Shown here: positions 14,946 to 22,884 of the stretch, piece after piece
Numbering within the stretch: the stretch's first letter is position 1
Layout of the letters: each line of letters starts with the position of its first letter
Assembly (NCBI GenBank): GCA_002378665.1
Contig: DFSO01000040.1
Location: 40,941 to 74,968 of the forward strand
Source: Loktanella sp. UBA3435
GTDB lineage: Bacteria > Pseudomonadota > Alphaproteobacteria > Rhodobacterales > Rhodobacteraceae
Direction: 5' to 3'
DNA length: 34,028 nt
Made by a program: the position numbers and the translations under genes
The notes under the pieces: model-generated
What the model saw: the letters and a program-made list of their open reading frames with translations, nothing else
Told to the model about the DNA's origin: nothing
Database searches by the model: none

Positions 14946-16724
14946 TCACAAAGGCGCACAGGCTTGTTCAAGCCAGTCAAGCGCGTCACCATTTAAGTCC
15001 GACCCCAGAAGTTTTAATGTATCGGTGTGATAGCGATCAATCCAGTCCTGTTCGTCATTTGACAACAGTTTTGTATCTATGAGCCGCCTGTCGAGAGGGA
15101 CAAGTGTCAGCGTTTCAAAGGCCAACATGCTGCGATCATCGCCGTCTGGCACGGCTGGTGCAGGGACCACAGCAATGAGGTTTTCGATGCGGATGCCAAA
15201 TACACCCTCGCGGTAATATCCTGGCTCGTTGGAGACGATCATACCCGCCTCAAGCGCCACGGTGGAGCGGCGCGAAATGCCTTGTGGTCCTTCGTGCACG
15301 CTGAGGTAGCTGCCGATGCCGTGGCCTGTACCGTGGTCGTAATCCATGCCAGCGGTCCAAAGCGGAAAGCGGGCAAGCGCGTCGAGGTGTTGGCCGCCGA
15401 CCCCTTTTGGGAAACGCGCACGGCTGATCGCGATCATGCCTTGCAGAACAAGGGTATAGCATCTGCGATGCTCATCGGTGGGAGACCCCACGATGACCGT
15501 ACGTGTGATGTCTGTGGTCCCGTCCACATATTGCCCGCCACTGTCGACAAGCAGCAGTTCGCCTGTTTTCACGGGGCGGTTCGTGGTCTCGGTAACGCGG
15601 TAATGCACAATAGCGCCATGTGCGCCCGCGCCGCAGATTGTCTCAAAACTGATGTCGCGTAAGGCATTGGTGTCGCGGCGCAAGCCTTCGAGTTTCTTGA
15701 CCACGTCGATTTCGGTCAAGCTGCCCTTTGGCGCCTCTGCATCAAGCCACGCCAGAAAGCGGACCATCGCCACGCCGTCGCGTTTGGCAGCTGCTTTTGC
15801 GCCTGCGATTTCGGTGGGGTTTTTGAGCGCCTTTGGCAGCAAGCAAGGGTCGGGCGCGTGGGTGATGGTGGCATTTGCGAGGGTCACCCGCAGAGCCTCT
15901 GGCGCTGTTTTCGGATCGATTTGGACTGTTGTGCTCAAGGTTTCCACGTGGCTTGCAAAGGCGGTGATGTCGTGGATCGTGACGTCCGGCCCTAGATGAT
16001 CTGTGATGTCGCGGGCCTTGTTTGGTCCTGCGAAGAGTTCAACCTCACCAGATTTATGAAGGATTGCAAAGGCTTGCGGGACAGGGTTGCGCTCAATATC
16101 CGCGCCGCGAATGTTTAGAAGCCATGCGATGCTATCGGGAAGCGTGATAATCGCGCAGGCAACCGTTAGCTTATCTGCAAGCCGCGCGCGCTTGTCCGCG
16201 CTGCTTTCTCCGCTCAAGGCAATCTCTTGCGCAAAGAAAGGCGCGGTAGGTGCTGTCGGTTGATCGGTCCAGATTGTATCAACGAGGTTTTCAACGGCTT
16301 GCAAGGTCATGTCGGGCAGGGCGTCACGCAACGCGCTGATCTCATCAACCGTATGAAGCCACGGATCAAAGCCGATCACGCTGCTTGCGGGGAGCACTTT
16401 TTTGAGCCAGTCCGCCGCGCCAATTTCGGGCCAATGCACAGGGCTAAACACATCTGCGATCTGGTCACGCACCTGCACGCGGTAGCGACCATCAATGAAA
16501 ACGCCCGCCTGTTCCGATGTCGCAATGCAGAACCCAGCCGAACCCGTAAAACCCGTCAGCCAAGCAAGCCGTGCATCGCGGGGGGCGACATATTCGCCTT
16601 GATGCGCATCAGCCCGGGGGATGAAAAATGCGTCAATTTTATGCGCTGCCATCTGTGCACGCAAAGCGGCCAATCTCGCAGGCCCCATGCTTGGATCGGA
16701 ACTGTTCTCAAACGTCTGAAACAT
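14946..16724 (-). CDS. pepP: Xaa-Pro aminopeptidase (aminopeptidase P, M24B)
   Basis: Metallopeptidase removing N-terminal residues that precede proline. The 592-residue product has two creatinase-like N-terminal domains (about 10-300) and a pita-bread M24 catalytic domain (about 310-530). The metal-site motifs are visible: LLLVDSGGQYVDGTTDITRT with both Asp ligands, HGTGHGIGSYLSVHEGP with the His ligand, and IVSNEPGYYREGVFGIRIEN with both Glu ligands. A C-terminal extension follows, as in the ~600-residue eukaryote-like APP1 type. I placed the start at ATG 16724 (MFQTFENSSDPSMG); an upstream in-frame extension reads across the intergenic hairpin and looks non-coding. It lies just downstream of cobT, separated by a terminator-like element. 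Confidence 0.93.
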   Translation of the reverse strand: MFQTFENSSDPSMGPARLAALRAQMAAHKIDAFFIPRADAHQGEYVAPRDARLAWLTGFTGSAGFCIATSEQAGVFIDGRYRVQVRDQIADVFSPVHWPEIGAADWLKKVLPASSVIGFDPWLHTVDEISALRDALPDMTLQAVENLVDTIWTDQPTAPTAPFFAQEIALSGESSADKRARLADKLTVACAIITLPDSIAWLLNIRGADIERNPVPQAFAILHKSGEVELFAGPNKARDITDHLGPDVTIHDITAFASHVETLSTTVQIDPKTAPEALRVTLANATITHAPDPCLLPKALKNPTEIAGAKAAAKRDGVAMVRFLAWLDAEAPKGSLTEIDVVKKLEGLRRDTNALRDISFETICGAGAHGAIVHYRVTETTNRPVKTGELLLVDSGGQYVDGTTDITRTVIVGSPTDEHRRCYTLVLQGMIAISRARFPKGVGGQHLDALARFPLWTAGMDYDHGTGHGIGSYLSVHEGPQGISRRSTVALEAGMIVSNEPGYYREGVFGIRIENLIAVVPAPAVPDGDDRSMLAFETLTLVPLDRRLIDTKLLSNDEQDWIDRYHTDTLKLLGSDLNGDALDWLEQACAPL

Positions 16725-16740
16725 GGCTCGCGCCCCCAAT

Positions 16741-16772
16741 TTCTTCTGATCTAAAATACCTCCGCCGGAGGC
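16741..16772 (-). terminator. Hairpin with TATTTT tail between cobT and pepP
   Basis: On the minus strand the stem CCTCC-GGC-GGAGG is followed by TATTTTAGATC and AGAAGAA. It lies downstream of the cobT stop and upstream of pepP and could end the cob transcript. From memory, a short hairpin with this CTCCGGCGGAG stem and a TATTTT tail recurs between genes in many Rhodobacteraceae, so it may be a dispersed intergenic element used as a terminator. Confidence 0.5.
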
Positions 16773-16797
16773 CCCACGCCCGCAAGGCGCGGAAAAC

Positions 16798-18675
16798 CTA
16801 TCCGACTTTGCGCATGCCCATGACACGGGCACGCTTGCGCGGATCGGTGTCAAAAAGGCTGGCAAGCTGTTCGGTCATCGCACCTGCGAGTTGTTCGACA
16901 TCTGTGATCGTCACGGCGCGTTCATAGTAGCGGGTCACATCGTGGCCGATGCCGATGGCCACAAGTTCCACCGCTTTGCGCTTTTCGACCATGGCAATCA
17001 CATCGCGCAGGTGTTTTTCGAGATAGTTGGCGGGGTTCACTGACAGCGTGCTATCATCAACAGGTGCACCGTCCGAGATCACCATCAAAACCTTGCGCTG
17101 CTCAGGGCGGTTCACGACGCGGCGGTGCGCCCATTCCAGCGCCTCGCCGTCGATGTTTTCCTTGAGCAGGCCTTCTTTCATCATCAACCCAAGATTGGGC
17201 CTTGTTCTGCGCCAAGGCGCGTCCGCGGACTTATAGATGATGTGGCGTAGATCGTTCAGACGACCGGGCGTGACGGGACGGCCATCGGCCAGCCATTTCT
17301 CGCGGGATTGTCCGCCTTTCCACGCTTTGGTGGTGAAGCCCAAGATTTCGACTTTCACGGAACAGCGCTCGAGCGTGCGGGCCATGACGTCGGCGCAAAT
17401 CGCTGCGATAGAGATCGGGCGGCCACGCATGGAGCCTGAATTATCGAGCAGAAGGGTCACGACTGTATCGCGGAAATCGGTGTCTTTTTCCATCTTGAAT
17501 GACAGCGGTGTCGTGGGGGAGGCCACGATGCGGGCGAGGCGACCAGCATCCAAGATGCCTTCTTCAAGGTCGAACTCCCAAGAGCGGTTTTGCTGGGCTT
17601 GCAAGCGGCGCTGCAATTTGTTCGCGAGCCGCGACACGGCCCCCTTGAGCGGCTCAAGCTGCTGGTCGAGATAAGCGCGCAGGCGCTCAAGTTCGGCAGC
17701 TTCAGCCAAATCCTCGGCGCGGATTTCCTCGTCGAAATTAGTCGTGAAGACTTTATAATTTGGGTCGGCATCAGAGATCGGCATGGGCGCGGGCGGCTCT
17801 AGCGGCGCCTCGCCCTCGTTCACATCGGTCTCGTCGCCCATTTCGGCATCGGCCTGATCATCCATCGAGACTTGCGCCTCGGATTGATCTTGGCTGTCCT
17901 CTTGGGTCTGCTCAGGCGCGGCCTCTGCCTCTTCGCCCTCGCTCTCGTCATCGCCTGTGCTATCTGGCTGTTCGTCTTCGCTTGCGCCGTCTTCGGCCTC
18001 GTCTTCGCGGTCATCATCGGCGCTATCTGGATCGTCGCCGAGTTGGTCGGCATAGCCAAGATCGGCAATCATCTGGCGCGCGAATTTCGCGAAGGCCTGT
18101 TGGTCAGCGAGCAGGTTTTGCAGATCGTCAAGCTTATCGCCCGCGTGATCCTCGATAAAGCCGCGCCAGAGGTCCATGACGTTTTCGGCGCCCTTTGGGA
18201 GCGGGCGGCCGGTGGCGAGATGACGGATCAAGTAGCCCGCAGCGACGGCCAGCGGCGCGTCGGAGGCATTGGTGATCTGGTCGTAGCCTTTACGCCGAGC
18301 CTCATCGCTGATTTTTGCGTCGATGTTGCCTGCGGTGCCAGGCATGTGGCGTGCGCCAATGGCCTCGACGCGGGCTGTTTCCATTGCCTCATAGAGGTCT
18401 TTTGCCATCTGCCCCTGCGGCATGTAGCGGGCGGCGGTCTTGGCGTTATGGTATTTGTGGCGCAGCGCAAAGGCGTCAGCGGTGCCACGGGCCAGTAAAA
18501 CCTCGTCGCGGGTCATGCGGCGGGTGACTTGCGGCAAGCGCATGGTGTCGGCGGTCTGACCCGCAGGATCGACAGAGTAGGTGACGGTTAAGTCGTGATC
18601 GCCAGCCATGACTTTGGTCGCCTCGGCGAGGGCCTTTTTGAACGGATCGGCTGGGTTGTCGGATGGTCTGGTCAT
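16798..18675 (-). CDS. cobT: Cobaltochelatase subunit CobT
   Basis: CobT is part of the ATP-dependent aerobic cobaltochelatase (CobN-CobS-CobT) that inserts cobalt into hydrogenobyrinic acid a,c-diamide during cobalamin synthesis. The 625-residue product has a CobT N-terminal domain (1-210), a strongly acidic linker rich in Asp, Glu and Ser (about 214-290), a helical segment, and a C-terminal von Willebrand A domain with the metal-ion-dependent adhesion motif DNSGS (411-415). Length is normal. It follows cobS on the same strand, with a 69-base gap that contains two long palindromes. CobN, the large subunit, is not in this window. Confidence 0.96.
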   Translation of the reverse strand: MTRPSDNPADPFKKALAEATKVMAGDHDLTVTYSVDPAGQTADTMRLPQVTRRMTRDEVLLARGTADAFALRHKYHNAKTAARYMPQGQMAKDLYEAMETARVEAIGARHMPGTAGNIDAKISDEARRKGYDQITNASDAPLAVAAGYLIRHLATGRPLPKGAENVMDLWRGFIEDHAGDKLDDLQNLLADQQAFAKFARQMIADLGYADQLGDDPDSADDDREDEAEDGASEDEQPDSTGDDESEGEEAEAAPEQTQEDSQDQSEAQVSMDDQADAEMGDETDVNEGEAPLEPPAPMPISDADPNYKVFTTNFDEEIRAEDLAEAAELERLRAYLDQQLEPLKGAVSRLANKLQRRLQAQQNRSWEFDLEEGILDAGRLARIVASPTTPLSFKMEKDTDFRDTVVTLLLDNSGSMRGRPISIAAICADVMARTLERCSVKVEILGFTTKAWKGGQSREKWLADGRPVTPGRLNDLRHIIYKSADAPWRRTRPNLGLMMKEGLLKENIDGEALEWAHRRVVNRPEQRKVLMVISDGAPVDDSTLSVNPANYLEKHLRDVIAMVEKRKAVELVAIGIGHDVTRYYERAVTITDVEQLAGAMTEQLASLFDTDPRKRARVMGMRKVG

Positions 18676-18695
18676 TCACGTGGCCTCATGCGATC

Positions 18696-18714
18696 AAATT
18701 TTCGGCGAAAATTT
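18696..18714 (+). repeat. 19-bp palindrome between cobS and cobT, copy A
   Basis: AAATTTTCG, a central G, then CGAAAATTT: a perfect 9-bp dyad. It lies in the cobS-cobT gap, 10 bases from copy B. Copies A and B are also reverse complements of each other over 17 bases, so they can fold as one long hairpin with an 11-base loop. Confidence 0.85.
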
Positions 18715-18723
18715 GGAAGTGTC

Positions 18724-18742
18724 GAATTTTCGCCGAAAATTC
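18724..18742 (+). repeat. 19-bp palindrome between cobS and cobT, copy B
   Basis: GAATTTTCG, a central C, then CGAAAATTC: a perfect 9-bp dyad directly after the cobS stop codon. It may be an operator, an mRNA stabilising or attenuating hairpin, or a dispersed repeat; the sequence alone does not decide. Confidence 0.85.
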
Positions 18743-18744
18743 GT

Positions 18745-19731
18745 TTACCCCAAGCTCAAGCTGGCAGCGCTTTCTGGCAGTTCTTCATCAAAGCAGCGCT
18801 GGTAGAATTCGGCCACTGTCTGGCGCTCTAACTCGTCGCATTTGTTCAGGAACGAGAGGCGGAAGGCGTAGCCTACGTCTTGGAAGATGCGCGCGTTTTC
18901 GGCCCATGCCAGCACGGTACGTGGCGACATTACAGTAGACAGATCGCCTTGCATGAAGGCGGTCCGTGTCAGGTCGGCGACGGTGACCATCTGGGACACG
19001 ATCTTGCGGCCCTTGTCAGAGTTGTAGTGCGGAGACTTGGACAGCACGATGGCGGCCTCTGCGTCGTGGCTCAGGTAGTTCAACGTCGCGACCAGGGACC
19101 AGCGGTCCATCTGGGCTTGGTTGATCTGCTGTGTGCCGTGGTAAAGGCCCGTTGTGTCGCCCAGACCAACAGTGTTCGCTGTCGCAAAAAGGCGGAAGTA
19201 TTTGTTGGGGGTGATGATCTCGTTCTGGTCCATCAGCGTCAATTTACCGTCGGCCTCAAGCACGCGCTGGATCACAAACATAACGTCGGCACGGCCTGCG
19301 TCATATTCATCAAACACGATCGCAACAGGGTTGCGCAGCGCCCAAGGCAAGATGCCCTCGTGGAATTCGGTGACCTGCACGCCGTCGCGCAGCTTGATCG
19401 CGTCTTTCCCGATCAGGTCGATACGGGAGATGTGGCTGTCGAGGTTGACGCGGACGGAAGGCCAGTTCAGGCGGGCGGCGACTTGCTCTATGTGCGTCGA
19501 TTTGCCCGTGCCGTGGTAGCCTTGAATCATCACGCGGCGATTGTATCCAAAGCCTGCAAGGATTGCTAAAGTCGTATCAGGATCAAACTTATAGGTTGGG
19601 TCAATCTCTGGCACGCGGTCAGTGCGTTCTGCAAAACCCTTGATTTTCATGTCGCTGTCGATGCCGAACACCTCGCGAACGGAGATATCTTCGGTCGGTT
19701 TTGCGTTCATGTCTGTCATACCGTCGGCCAT
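18745..19731 (-). CDS. cobS: Cobaltochelatase subunit CobS
   Basis: CobS is the AAA+ ATPase subunit of aerobic cobaltochelatase and forms rings with CobT that drive cobalt insertion by CobN. The 328-residue product has Walker A GYHGTGKST (71-79), Walker B IVFDEYD (138-144) and the AAA+ sensor region FATANTVGLGD. The start at ATG 19731 is supported by AGGAAGG 8 bases upstream on the minus strand and by the family-typical N-terminus (MADGMTDMNAK); an upstream extension in frame is not supported. It diverges from the ECF sigma factor gene across 195 bases. Confidence 0.96.
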   Translation of the reverse strand: MADGMTDMNAKPTEDISVREVFGIDSDMKIKGFAERTDRVPEIDPTYKFDPDTTLAILAGFGYNRRVMIQGYHGTGKSTHIEQVAARLNWPSVRVNLDSHISRIDLIGKDAIKLRDGVQVTEFHEGILPWALRNPVAIVFDEYDAGRADVMFVIQRVLEADGKLTLMDQNEIITPNKYFRLFATANTVGLGDTTGLYHGTQQINQAQMDRWSLVATLNYLSHDAEAAIVLSKSPHYNSDKGRKIVSQMVTVADLTRTAFMQGDLSTVMSPRTVLAWAENARIFQDVGYAFRLSFLNKCDELERQTVAEFYQRCFDEELPESAASLSLG

Positions 19732-19926
19732 TGGGGCTGCCTTCCTGTGTCGTGCTATTGCGCGTCTAATGTGATGATCTTTGGATGCAACATAACGCGA
19801 TGCGCTGCAAGGGGAAGAGGCGCTGGGAATTGGCACTACAATTTCATAGAATTGGCAGACCTCAGCAATTTGTTGCCTTTTGCTAGGATCGTGTCACATT
19901 GCTTGAAACGGGGACAATATCGCGCA

Positions 19927-20472
19927 ATGGCAGAGCTTTCGGACCTTGAGACATATATCGCCAAATGCGCCTTGGGTGACCGAGATGCGTTCTCTTCCCT
20001 ATATTCTGCGACATCTGCGAAACTATTCGGCATTTGCCTGCGTGTGTTAGGTAACAGGTCCGAGGCCGAAGATGCGTTGCAGGATGTATTTGTCAAAATT
20101 TGGCACAATGCAGATCGCTATCAGGTCAATGGCCTAAGCCCGATGACGTGGCTGATTACGATTGCGCGCAACCTGTCGATTGACAAACTGCGGGCGCGGA
20201 AAGCCAAAGCAGGCACAGGGTTGGACGAGGCGGAAGACCTGCCAAGTGCCGCACCGGGGCCAGAGGCGCTGGCGATTGCGGCGTCGGATCGGGGGCAAAT
20301 CGTGGCCTGTATGGCCGAATTGGAACCAGACAGATCTGATGCGGTGCGCCGTGCTTATCTGGAGGGTGAAACATATCAAGAGTTGGCTGAGCGCTATAGC
20401 GTGCCGCTCAACACCGTTCGGACGTGGCTACGCCGCAGTCTGATCAAATTGAAAGAGTGTTTGTCGCGATGA
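19927..20472 (+). CDS. ECF-family RNA polymerase sigma factor
   Basis: A 181-residue sigma-70 family protein of the extracytoplasmic-function type. Region 2 (about 10-90) contains DAFSSLYSATSAKLFGICLRV, the EAEDALQDVFVKIW core-binding segment and WLITIARNLSIDKLRARK, the -10 recognition helix. Region 4 (about 125-178) ends in the helix-turn-helix TYQELAERYSVPLNTVRTWLRRS. The start at 19927 (MAELSDLETY) fits region 2 position; upstream in-frame codons are not supported. Its stop overlaps the start of the anti-sigma gene (ATGA), the normal arrangement for a sigma factor held by a membrane anti-sigma factor. Which promoters it recognises cannot be read with confidence here. Confidence 0.92.
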   Translation: MAELSDLETYIAKCALGDRDAFSSLYSATSAKLFGICLRVLGNRSEAEDALQDVFVKIWHNADRYQVNGLSPMTWLITIARNLSIDKLRARKAKAGTGLDEAEDLPSAAPGPEALAIAASDRGQIVACMAELEPDRSDAVRRAYLEGETYQELAERYSVPLNTVRTWLRRSLIKLKECLSR

Positions 20473-21161
20473 CCGATGACAATGACACACAGGACGAGAT
20501 CGCTCTCGCCGCCGAATATGCCTTGGGTCTGCTGACCCCCGGGGAGGCTATGGCGTTTGATGATCTGTTGGCTGTTGATCCCGAGATGCGCGATCATTAC
20601 GCGGCGTGGGCCACAAATTTTGCGTCGTTAACCGATGATATCGCCCCCGTGGATCCGCCTGCGCATCTGCAAGGGCAGATCGCGGAAAAGCTTTTTGGTT
20701 CTGCTGACAAAAAGCCATCGATCTTTGCACGTTTTGGGTTCCTTGGACCTGCTTTGGCGGGTTTGGCCGCGGCGGTTCTGGTCTTGGTTGCCTTGAACCA
20801 AACGAGTTTCCTCAAAGACGCAGGCCCGACCTATGTTGCTGAAATTGCAGCAGAAGATGCGAGTTTTGTCGTGAAGGCCAGCTTCGATCCCGGCACAGGG
20901 ACACTGCAAATGACCCGAGAAGCAGGCACGCCGCTTGCGGACCGCAGCCAAGAGCTTTGGTTGATTGCGGGTGAGAATGCGCCGATTTCCTTGGGTGTTT
21001 GGCCGCAGGGGCAGTCCGAGGCGAGCTTGGAAATTTCGGCAGATTTGGCCACACAATTCCCAGGCGGCATCCTTGCGATTTCCGACGAGCCATTGGGCGG
21101 ATCACCGACCGGTGGACCGACTGGTGCGATCCTCGGTGCGGGTCCTGTGACGCTTCTTTAA
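20469..21161 (+). CDS. Membrane anti-sigma factor (RskA/anti-sigma-K type)
   Basis: A 230-residue protein with an N-terminal cytoplasmic sigma-binding domain (EIALAAEYALGLLTPGEAMAF, about 10-60), one membrane segment at about 89-110 and a periplasmic RskA-type C-terminal domain (from YVAEIAAEDASFVVKASF on). No HxxxCxxC zinc motif is seen, so it is not a ZAS/ChrR-type sensor. By family knowledge it holds the co-encoded sigma factor at the membrane until a periplasmic signal causes release, often by proteolysis. It overlaps the sigma gene by 4 bases. The next gene downstream is the exported MsrB, which suggests that oxidative damage in the envelope is the signal or the target. Confidence 0.88.
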   Translation: MTDDNDTQDEIALAAEYALGLLTPGEAMAFDDLLAVDPEMRDHYAAWATNFASLTDDIAPVDPPAHLQGQIAEKLFGSADKKPSIFARFGFLGPALAGLAAAVLVLVALNQTSFLKDAGPTYVAEIAAEDASFVVKASFDPGTGTLQMTREAGTPLADRSQELWLIAGENAPISLGVWPQGQSEASLEISADLATQFPGGILAISDEPLGGSPTGGPTGAILGAGPVTLL

Positions 21162-21308
21162 CGGACACTGAAACTATTTGCGGACTTGCAACGTGGCTTC
21201 ACTGTTGAAAGAGCGGATCAGTGTTACCCCCCTCTTTTGCGGTATGTGTGAGGCAAGATCGCGGTTGCGCCCCGTTCCCCCAAGGCGATCACAGACCCTC
21301 ACATGATC

Positions 21309-21347
21309 GTGCGCCGCGCTGAATTCAGTGTTTTTGGCGCGACGCAC
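21309..21347 (+). promoter_or_regulatory. Inverted repeat upstream of msrB
   Basis: GTGCGCCGCGC (21309-21319) and GCGCGACGCAC (21337-21347) are reverse complements over 11 bases with one mismatch, around a 17-base AT-rich spacer. It ends 37 bases before the msrB start. It could be a leader hairpin or an operator; no T-run follows, so it is not a simple terminator. Confidence 0.45.
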
Positions 21348-21384
21348 GGCTTAGATAGGTGGCAACACGCAATGGAGAAGACCA

Positions 21385-21846
21385 ATGATGACCCGCCGCA
21401 AATTTACCCTGACTGCTTTACTCGCCGCTGTTGCCCCAGCAGCCCTGCGCGCCGAACCGTTTGAGGTGACGCGCACGGATGCCGCGTGGAAAGCGATGCT
21501 GACCGATCTGGAATATCAGGTGATGCGCCATGAGGCGACCGAACGGGCAGGGACCAGCCCGCTGGACAAAAACTATGCGGCGGGCACATATATCTGCCGT
21601 GGTTGCGATTTGCCGCTCTATGCCAGCGACGCAAAATTTGACAGCGGTACAGGCTGGCCCAGCTTTTATCAAAACCTGCCAAATGCGATTGGCACCAAGG
21701 AAGATAACACTTTGTTCAGTAGGCGAACCGAAGCCCACTGTCGCCGTTGTGGCAGCCATTTGGGGCACATCTTTGATGATGGACCCGCGCCCACTGGTAA
21801 GCGTCACTGCCTGAATGGCGCGAGCCTGATCTTCCAAGCGGCCTAA
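21385..21846 (+). CDS. msrB: Exported peptide-methionine (R)-S-oxide reductase MsrB
   Basis: Repairs the R-epimer of methionine sulfoxide in proteins. The 153-residue product begins with a Tat-like signal (TRRKFT near residue 3, then a hydrophobic Ala/Leu stretch to about residue 23), so it likely acts in the periplasm. The SelR domain has the two zinc CxxC pairs (Cys71/Cys74 and Cys119/Cys122), the substrate-site SGTGWPSF (87-94) and the catalytic Cys142 in RHCLNGASLIF. Where many MsrB proteins have Cys in SGCGWPSF, this one has Thr, so the usual recycling Cys seems absent. It follows the sigma/anti-sigma pair by 223 bases, with a terminator after it. Confidence 0.93.
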   Translation: MMTRRKFTLTALLAAVAPAALRAEPFEVTRTDAAWKAMLTDLEYQVMRHEATERAGTSPLDKNYAAGTYICRGCDLPLYASDAKFDSGTGWPSFYQNLPNAIGTKEDNTLFSRRTEAHCRRCGSHLGHIFDDGPAPTGKRHCLNGASLIFQAA

Positions 21847-21873
21847 GCGTCGTTTCTGCATAACTTCTGCACA

Positions 21874-21915
21874 AGCCCCCGCGATCCTTTGCGATTTCGG
21901 GGGTTATTTGTTTTT
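21874..21915 (+). terminator. Probable terminator after msrB
   Basis: AAGCCCCCG (from 21873) and CGGGGGTT (21898-21905) form an 8-bp stem (one G-T pair) around a 16-base loop, followed by ATTTGTTTTT. Confidence 0.55.
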
Positions 21916-21940
21916 AAAAACATGGAGTTGTGTGGTGGTA

Positions 21941-22315
21941 ATGAGCGAAAAATATCTACCGACAGTGTTGCTTGTCGGCGCAGCGGGAGGCGGGACTGGC
22001 TATGCGATGCTTGCCGATTTTCTATTTGCGTCGATCACGTTTTGCGCGGCTTGCGCGGCTGGGGGCTGTGTCGCAAGGCTGTTCGGCAGGAAGGGTTTGA
22101 CAGGCTGGGGCTTGGCACTGCTCGCGGGGTGTTTGGCGACGTTGGGGGCGAGCGGGCTGCTTGGAGTTGCCTTTGGAACGAGATCGATTTTTGAGGCCCC
22201 AATGCGGGTTTTCCTTGAGATTGTCGCGCATCCCGCAACCCTTGTTTGGTGGCTTGCCGCGATGAGTGGCGCGCATCTGATGGCCCAACGTTTACCTCGC
22301 GTTTCGAAACAATGA
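21941..22315 (+). CDS. Hypothetical small membrane protein
   Basis: A 124-residue protein with about four hydrophobic segments and many Gly, Ala and Cys residues (FCAACAAGGC near residue 30). I do not recognise a family. The C-terminal segment WWLAAMSGAHLMAQRLPR resembles the same region of the next gene (SAHLMIKERR), suggesting that the two are diverged tandem relatives. The ATG at 21941 (MSEKYLP) is chosen over an upstream ATG at 21908, which lies within the terminator tail; the ribosome binding site is weak (GTGGTGGT). Confidence 0.6.
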   Translation: MSEKYLPTVLLVGAAGGGTGYAMLADFLFASITFCAACAAGGCVARLFGRKGLTGWGLALLAGCLATLGASGLLGVAFGTRSIFEAPMRVFLEIVAHPATLVWWLAAMSGAHLMAQRLPRVSKQ

Positions 22316-22369
22316 ATTTCTGAACAAAGATTTGGGATGAGTGCGTGACGTGGTACAAGGTCTCATAAT

Positions 22370-22882
22370 GTGGCAAAACTTACCTCGCATGCGCACCCCT
22401 TTGAGCGCCTTTCACTTACGCCAGCCGAGCGTATGATGGCGTATGCCTATCTCGTGGTGATGTTATTTGGTGCAGCTCTTTCGGTGAATGTTGTGCTCAC
22501 GCTGGGCGGTATTGCTGCTTGGATGACGCCATTCTCTAGCTATGACTATTGGGTCATCTTCTGCGGCGCTGTCGGCGCAGGCGTTGGGCTTTATTTGGGC
22601 CGCGAACGGTTTGGCCACACAGGGACGCGCGGTGCGGTGCAGGCTGCGGTTGGCATTGTTTGGATTAGCTTTGTTGGGGCGCTGATTGGTGGTACTTTGG
22701 CTTTGCCGTTCTATGGGACAATGTTTGGCCCGTTCACGCTTGTCGTGACATTGCTTAATGCGCCATTTTTGGCTGTCTTGTGGATTTGCACGCTGTTTTC
22801 CGCGCATTTGATGATCAAAGAACGGCGGATCGAGCGGGACAGCATCATTTATCTTGAGCTGCCCCAGAACACACCGACTTAA
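22370..22882 (+). CDS. Hypothetical membrane protein
   Basis: A 170-residue protein with a short N-terminal cytoplasmic part and about four membrane segments (around residues 23-50, 60-77, 88-110 and 122-148), ending in a charged tail. No family recognised. The GTG start at 22370 has AAGG 9 bases upstream. It follows the previous membrane protein by 54 bases in the same direction and shares the C-terminal pattern AHLM-x3-R. It ends 2 bases from the convergent stop of the J-domain gene. Confidence 0.65.
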   Translation: MAKLTSHAHPFERLSLTPAERMMAYAYLVVMLFGAALSVNVVLTLGGIAAWMTPFSSYDYWVIFCGAVGAGVGLYLGRERFGHTGTRGAVQAAVGIVWISFVGALIGGTLALPFYGTMFGPFTLVVTLLNAPFLAVLWICTLFSAHLMIKERRIERDSIIYLELPQNTPT

Positions 22883-22884
22883 AT

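Noticed and set aside
19732..19926. A specific ECF promoter upstream of the sigma factor gene shared with msrB
   Set aside because: I could not find a convincing common -35/-10 pair in 19732-19926 and 21162-21384, so no autoregulated promoter is annotated.
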